Source: Phycisphaerae bacterium
GTDB taxonomy: Bacteria; Planctomycetota; Phycisphaerae; SM23-33
DNA length: 6,192 nt
Reading direction: 5' to 3'
NCBI GenBank assembly: GCA_030610965.1
Contig: JAUWQU010000251.1
Span: 1 to 6,192, forward strand
A model generated the notes under the pieces. That model saw nothing but the letters and a program-made list of their open reading frames with translations, had not been told where the DNA came from and searched no databases. Below are positions 5,108 to 6,192 of this stretch, piece by piece (positions within the stretch are counted from its first letter, which is position 1; each line of letters opens with the position of its first letter). The position numbers and the translations under genes were made by a program.

Positions 5108-6192
5108 GCCTACTTCACGGCGCTCATTTTTCCGGAATGTCGGCCTTGGCTCGCTCGGCGCGCTTGCCGCGGGCGGAGTTCTGCGTGCTGCCGAGGCCGA
5201 GGGGCCCGGTAAAAAAATTCTCGGGGCTTCCGGCGTAAAGACTTCGTCTCGCCCGAAGGGAGTCTGGACACCCATCTCCGATCGAAAGATCCGCGTGGGG
5301 ATCGTGGGCTACGGCGTGTGCCGGTTCGGGGCGGCGTTCGGCTTCCAGGACCATCCCAACGTCACGGTCGCGGCCGTGAGCGCCCTGATCCCGGAGAGGT
5401 GCGCGAACCTCGCGAAGGCCTGCCGGTGCGAAAAGACGTACCCTTCGCTGGAAGAACTCGTCAAGGACGACAGCCGGGAGGCGGTTTTCGTGGCGACCGA
5501 CGCGCCGAACCACGCCAAGCACTGCATCGACGTCCTTAAGCACGGCAAGCACGTTGCCTGCGCGGTCCCGGCCGTCTTCGGCTCGCTCGATGATGCCGAC
5601 AAGCTGTCGGCGGCGGTCAAGTCCAGCGGTCGCAAGTACATGATGTTCGAGACGTCCGCCTTCCACCAGCCCTGCTGCGCAATGCGGCAGATCCATCGGG
5701 CAGGCGGGTTCGGCAAGCTCATATATGCCGAGGGCGAGTACTTTCACCATTGCCGGCAGCCTATCGCCTCGTTTCGCGATTGGCGGGTCGGGCTTCCTCC
5801 GCAATGGTATCCCACGCACTCGAACGCTTACTACGTTTGCGTGACCGGCGGCAGCTTTACCGAGGTCGCGTGCATGGGAATACCCAGCGTCATCAAGCAG
5901 CTGCAGCCGGAGAATAACCGGTACAAAAACCCGTTCGGCACGGAAGTCGCGTTGCTGCGGACCAGCGAAGGCGGGATGGCCCGGATGGTGGTGAGTTGGG
6001 ACAGCCACGAACCCGGCGGCGAGGCAGGCCGCGTGCGGGGCCAGCGCGGCGCGATGTGGGGAACCAAGTACAGGGGTGACGAGAAGAAACTGCCCGACCT
6101 CGCCCGTCCGCCCCTGCCGCCGAAGGTCGCGCCGGGCGGGCCCGGCGGGTCGCCCGGCCACCTTACCGCGGAGTTCGTCTCGGCCCTCCTGG
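5100..6192 (+). CDS. Tat-exported Gfo/Idh/MocA-like protein with AVP in place of EKP, 3' end cut by window edge
   Basis: The frame is open from the ATG at 5100 to the right edge, giving 364 residues. The N-terminus is a textbook Tat signal: SRRSFFR at 6-12, hydrophobic core VGLGSLGALAAGGVL, and a likely cut near AEA. A linker (about 33-62) precedes a Rossmann fold with IRVGIVGYGVCRFGAAF (64-80). The glycine motif reads GYGVCRFG, with no glycine at the usual sixth position. Strand and helix spacing then follow the Gfo/Idh pattern up to GKHVACAVPAVFG (149-161). Here Ala155-Val156-Pro157 stand where EKP is expected (compare YCEKPLG in the neighbouring paralogue). In the C-terminal domain, YPTHSNAYYV (237-246) and TGGSFTEVACMG (249-260) replace the usual GxHxxD region. 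This looks like a recognisable divergent subfamily rather than decay, since the frame and core strands are intact. Loss of the lysine makes ordinary dehydrogenase chemistry doubtful; NAD binding or a lyase or glycosidase-like role is possible. It overlaps the ceramidase-like gene by 8 bases. Confidence 0.9.
   Translation, partial: MNKPTSRRSFFRNVGLGSLGALAAGGVLRAAEAEGPGKKILGASGVKTSSRPKGVWTPISDRKIRVGIVGYGVCRFGAAFGFQDHPNVTVAAVSALIPERCANLAKACRCEKTYPSLEELVKDDSREAVFVATDAPNHAKHCIDVLKHGKHVACAVPAVFGSLDDADKLSAAVKSSGRKYMMFETSAFHQPCCAMRQIHRAGGFGKLIYAEGEYFHHCRQPIASFRDWRVGLPPQWYPTHSNAYYVCVTGGSFTEVACMGIPSVIKQLQPENNRYKNPFGTEVALLRTSEGGMARMVVSWDSHEPGGEAGRVRGQRGAMWGTKYRGDEKKLPDLARPPLPPKVAPGGPGGSPGHLTAEFVSALL
6131..6158 (+). 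repeat. All-GC inverted repeat inside the second Gfo/Idh gene
   Basis: GCCGGGCG at 6131-6138 and CGCCCGGC at 6151-6158 form a perfect 8-base inverted repeat around a 12-base loop. They encode a Pro/Gly-rich loop of the protein (VAPGGPGGSPG). There is no T-tract, so it is not a normal terminator. It most likely reflects the Gly/Pro codons, although the transcript hairpin would be stable. Confidence 0.35.

Noticed and set aside
5124..6161. 345-codon open frame on the minus strand
   Set aside because: It is antisense to the second Gfo/Idh gene and has no recognisable domain. Its openness follows from the GC-rich codon pattern of the real gene.

Overview
The window is GC-rich bacterial DNA with high coding density. 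It holds four protein genes: one leftward gene cut by the left edge, and three rightward genes that look like one operon, the last cut by the right edge. I infer a planctomycete-type bacterium (Planctomycetota, possibly Phycisphaerae or Pirellulales relatives). The grounds are two Gfo/Idh/MocA oxidoreductase paralogues with twin-arginine (Tat) signals, a secreted neutral-ceramidase-like protein fused to a LamG jelly-roll domain, and an exported DUF4139 protein. This assignment rests on family habit and recognisable motifs, not on a marker gene.

Layout. Positions 1-1216 (minus strand) encode the first 405 residues of an exported DUF4139 (MuiA-like) protein whose C-terminus lies off the left edge. 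Positions 1217-1503 are a 287-base divergent intergenic region, with weak promoter-like elements for both directions and a few short palindromes. Positions 1504-2874 (+) encode a complete Tat-exported Gfo/Idh/MocA oxidoreductase with intact GxGxxG and EKP motifs. After a 49-base gap with no terminator-like structure, 2924-5107 (+) encodes a secreted protein with an N-terminal neutral/alkaline ceramidase-like metal-amidase domain and a C-terminal LamG domain. Its last 8 bases overlap the start of 5100->6192 (+), a second Tat-exported Gfo/Idh/MocA paralogue. In this one the EKP motif reads AVP and the Rossmann glycine motif is altered.

How the genes may work together (inference). The three rightward genes all carry export signals and are tightly packed, each with its own Shine-Dalgarno sequence. 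A reasonable picture is an extracytoplasmic module in which the metal-dependent hydrolase, tethered or targeted by a LamG domain, cleaves an amide-bearing or glycosylated substrate. The two Gfo/Idh-fold proteins would then act on sugar-like products, one as a probable NAD(P)-dependent oxidoreductase and the other with a modified active site. The substrate cannot be read from the sequence. The divergent DUF4139 gene is an envelope protein of unknown role and need not be functionally linked.

I found no RNA genes, CRISPR array, insertion sequence, attachment site or convincing intrinsic terminator.
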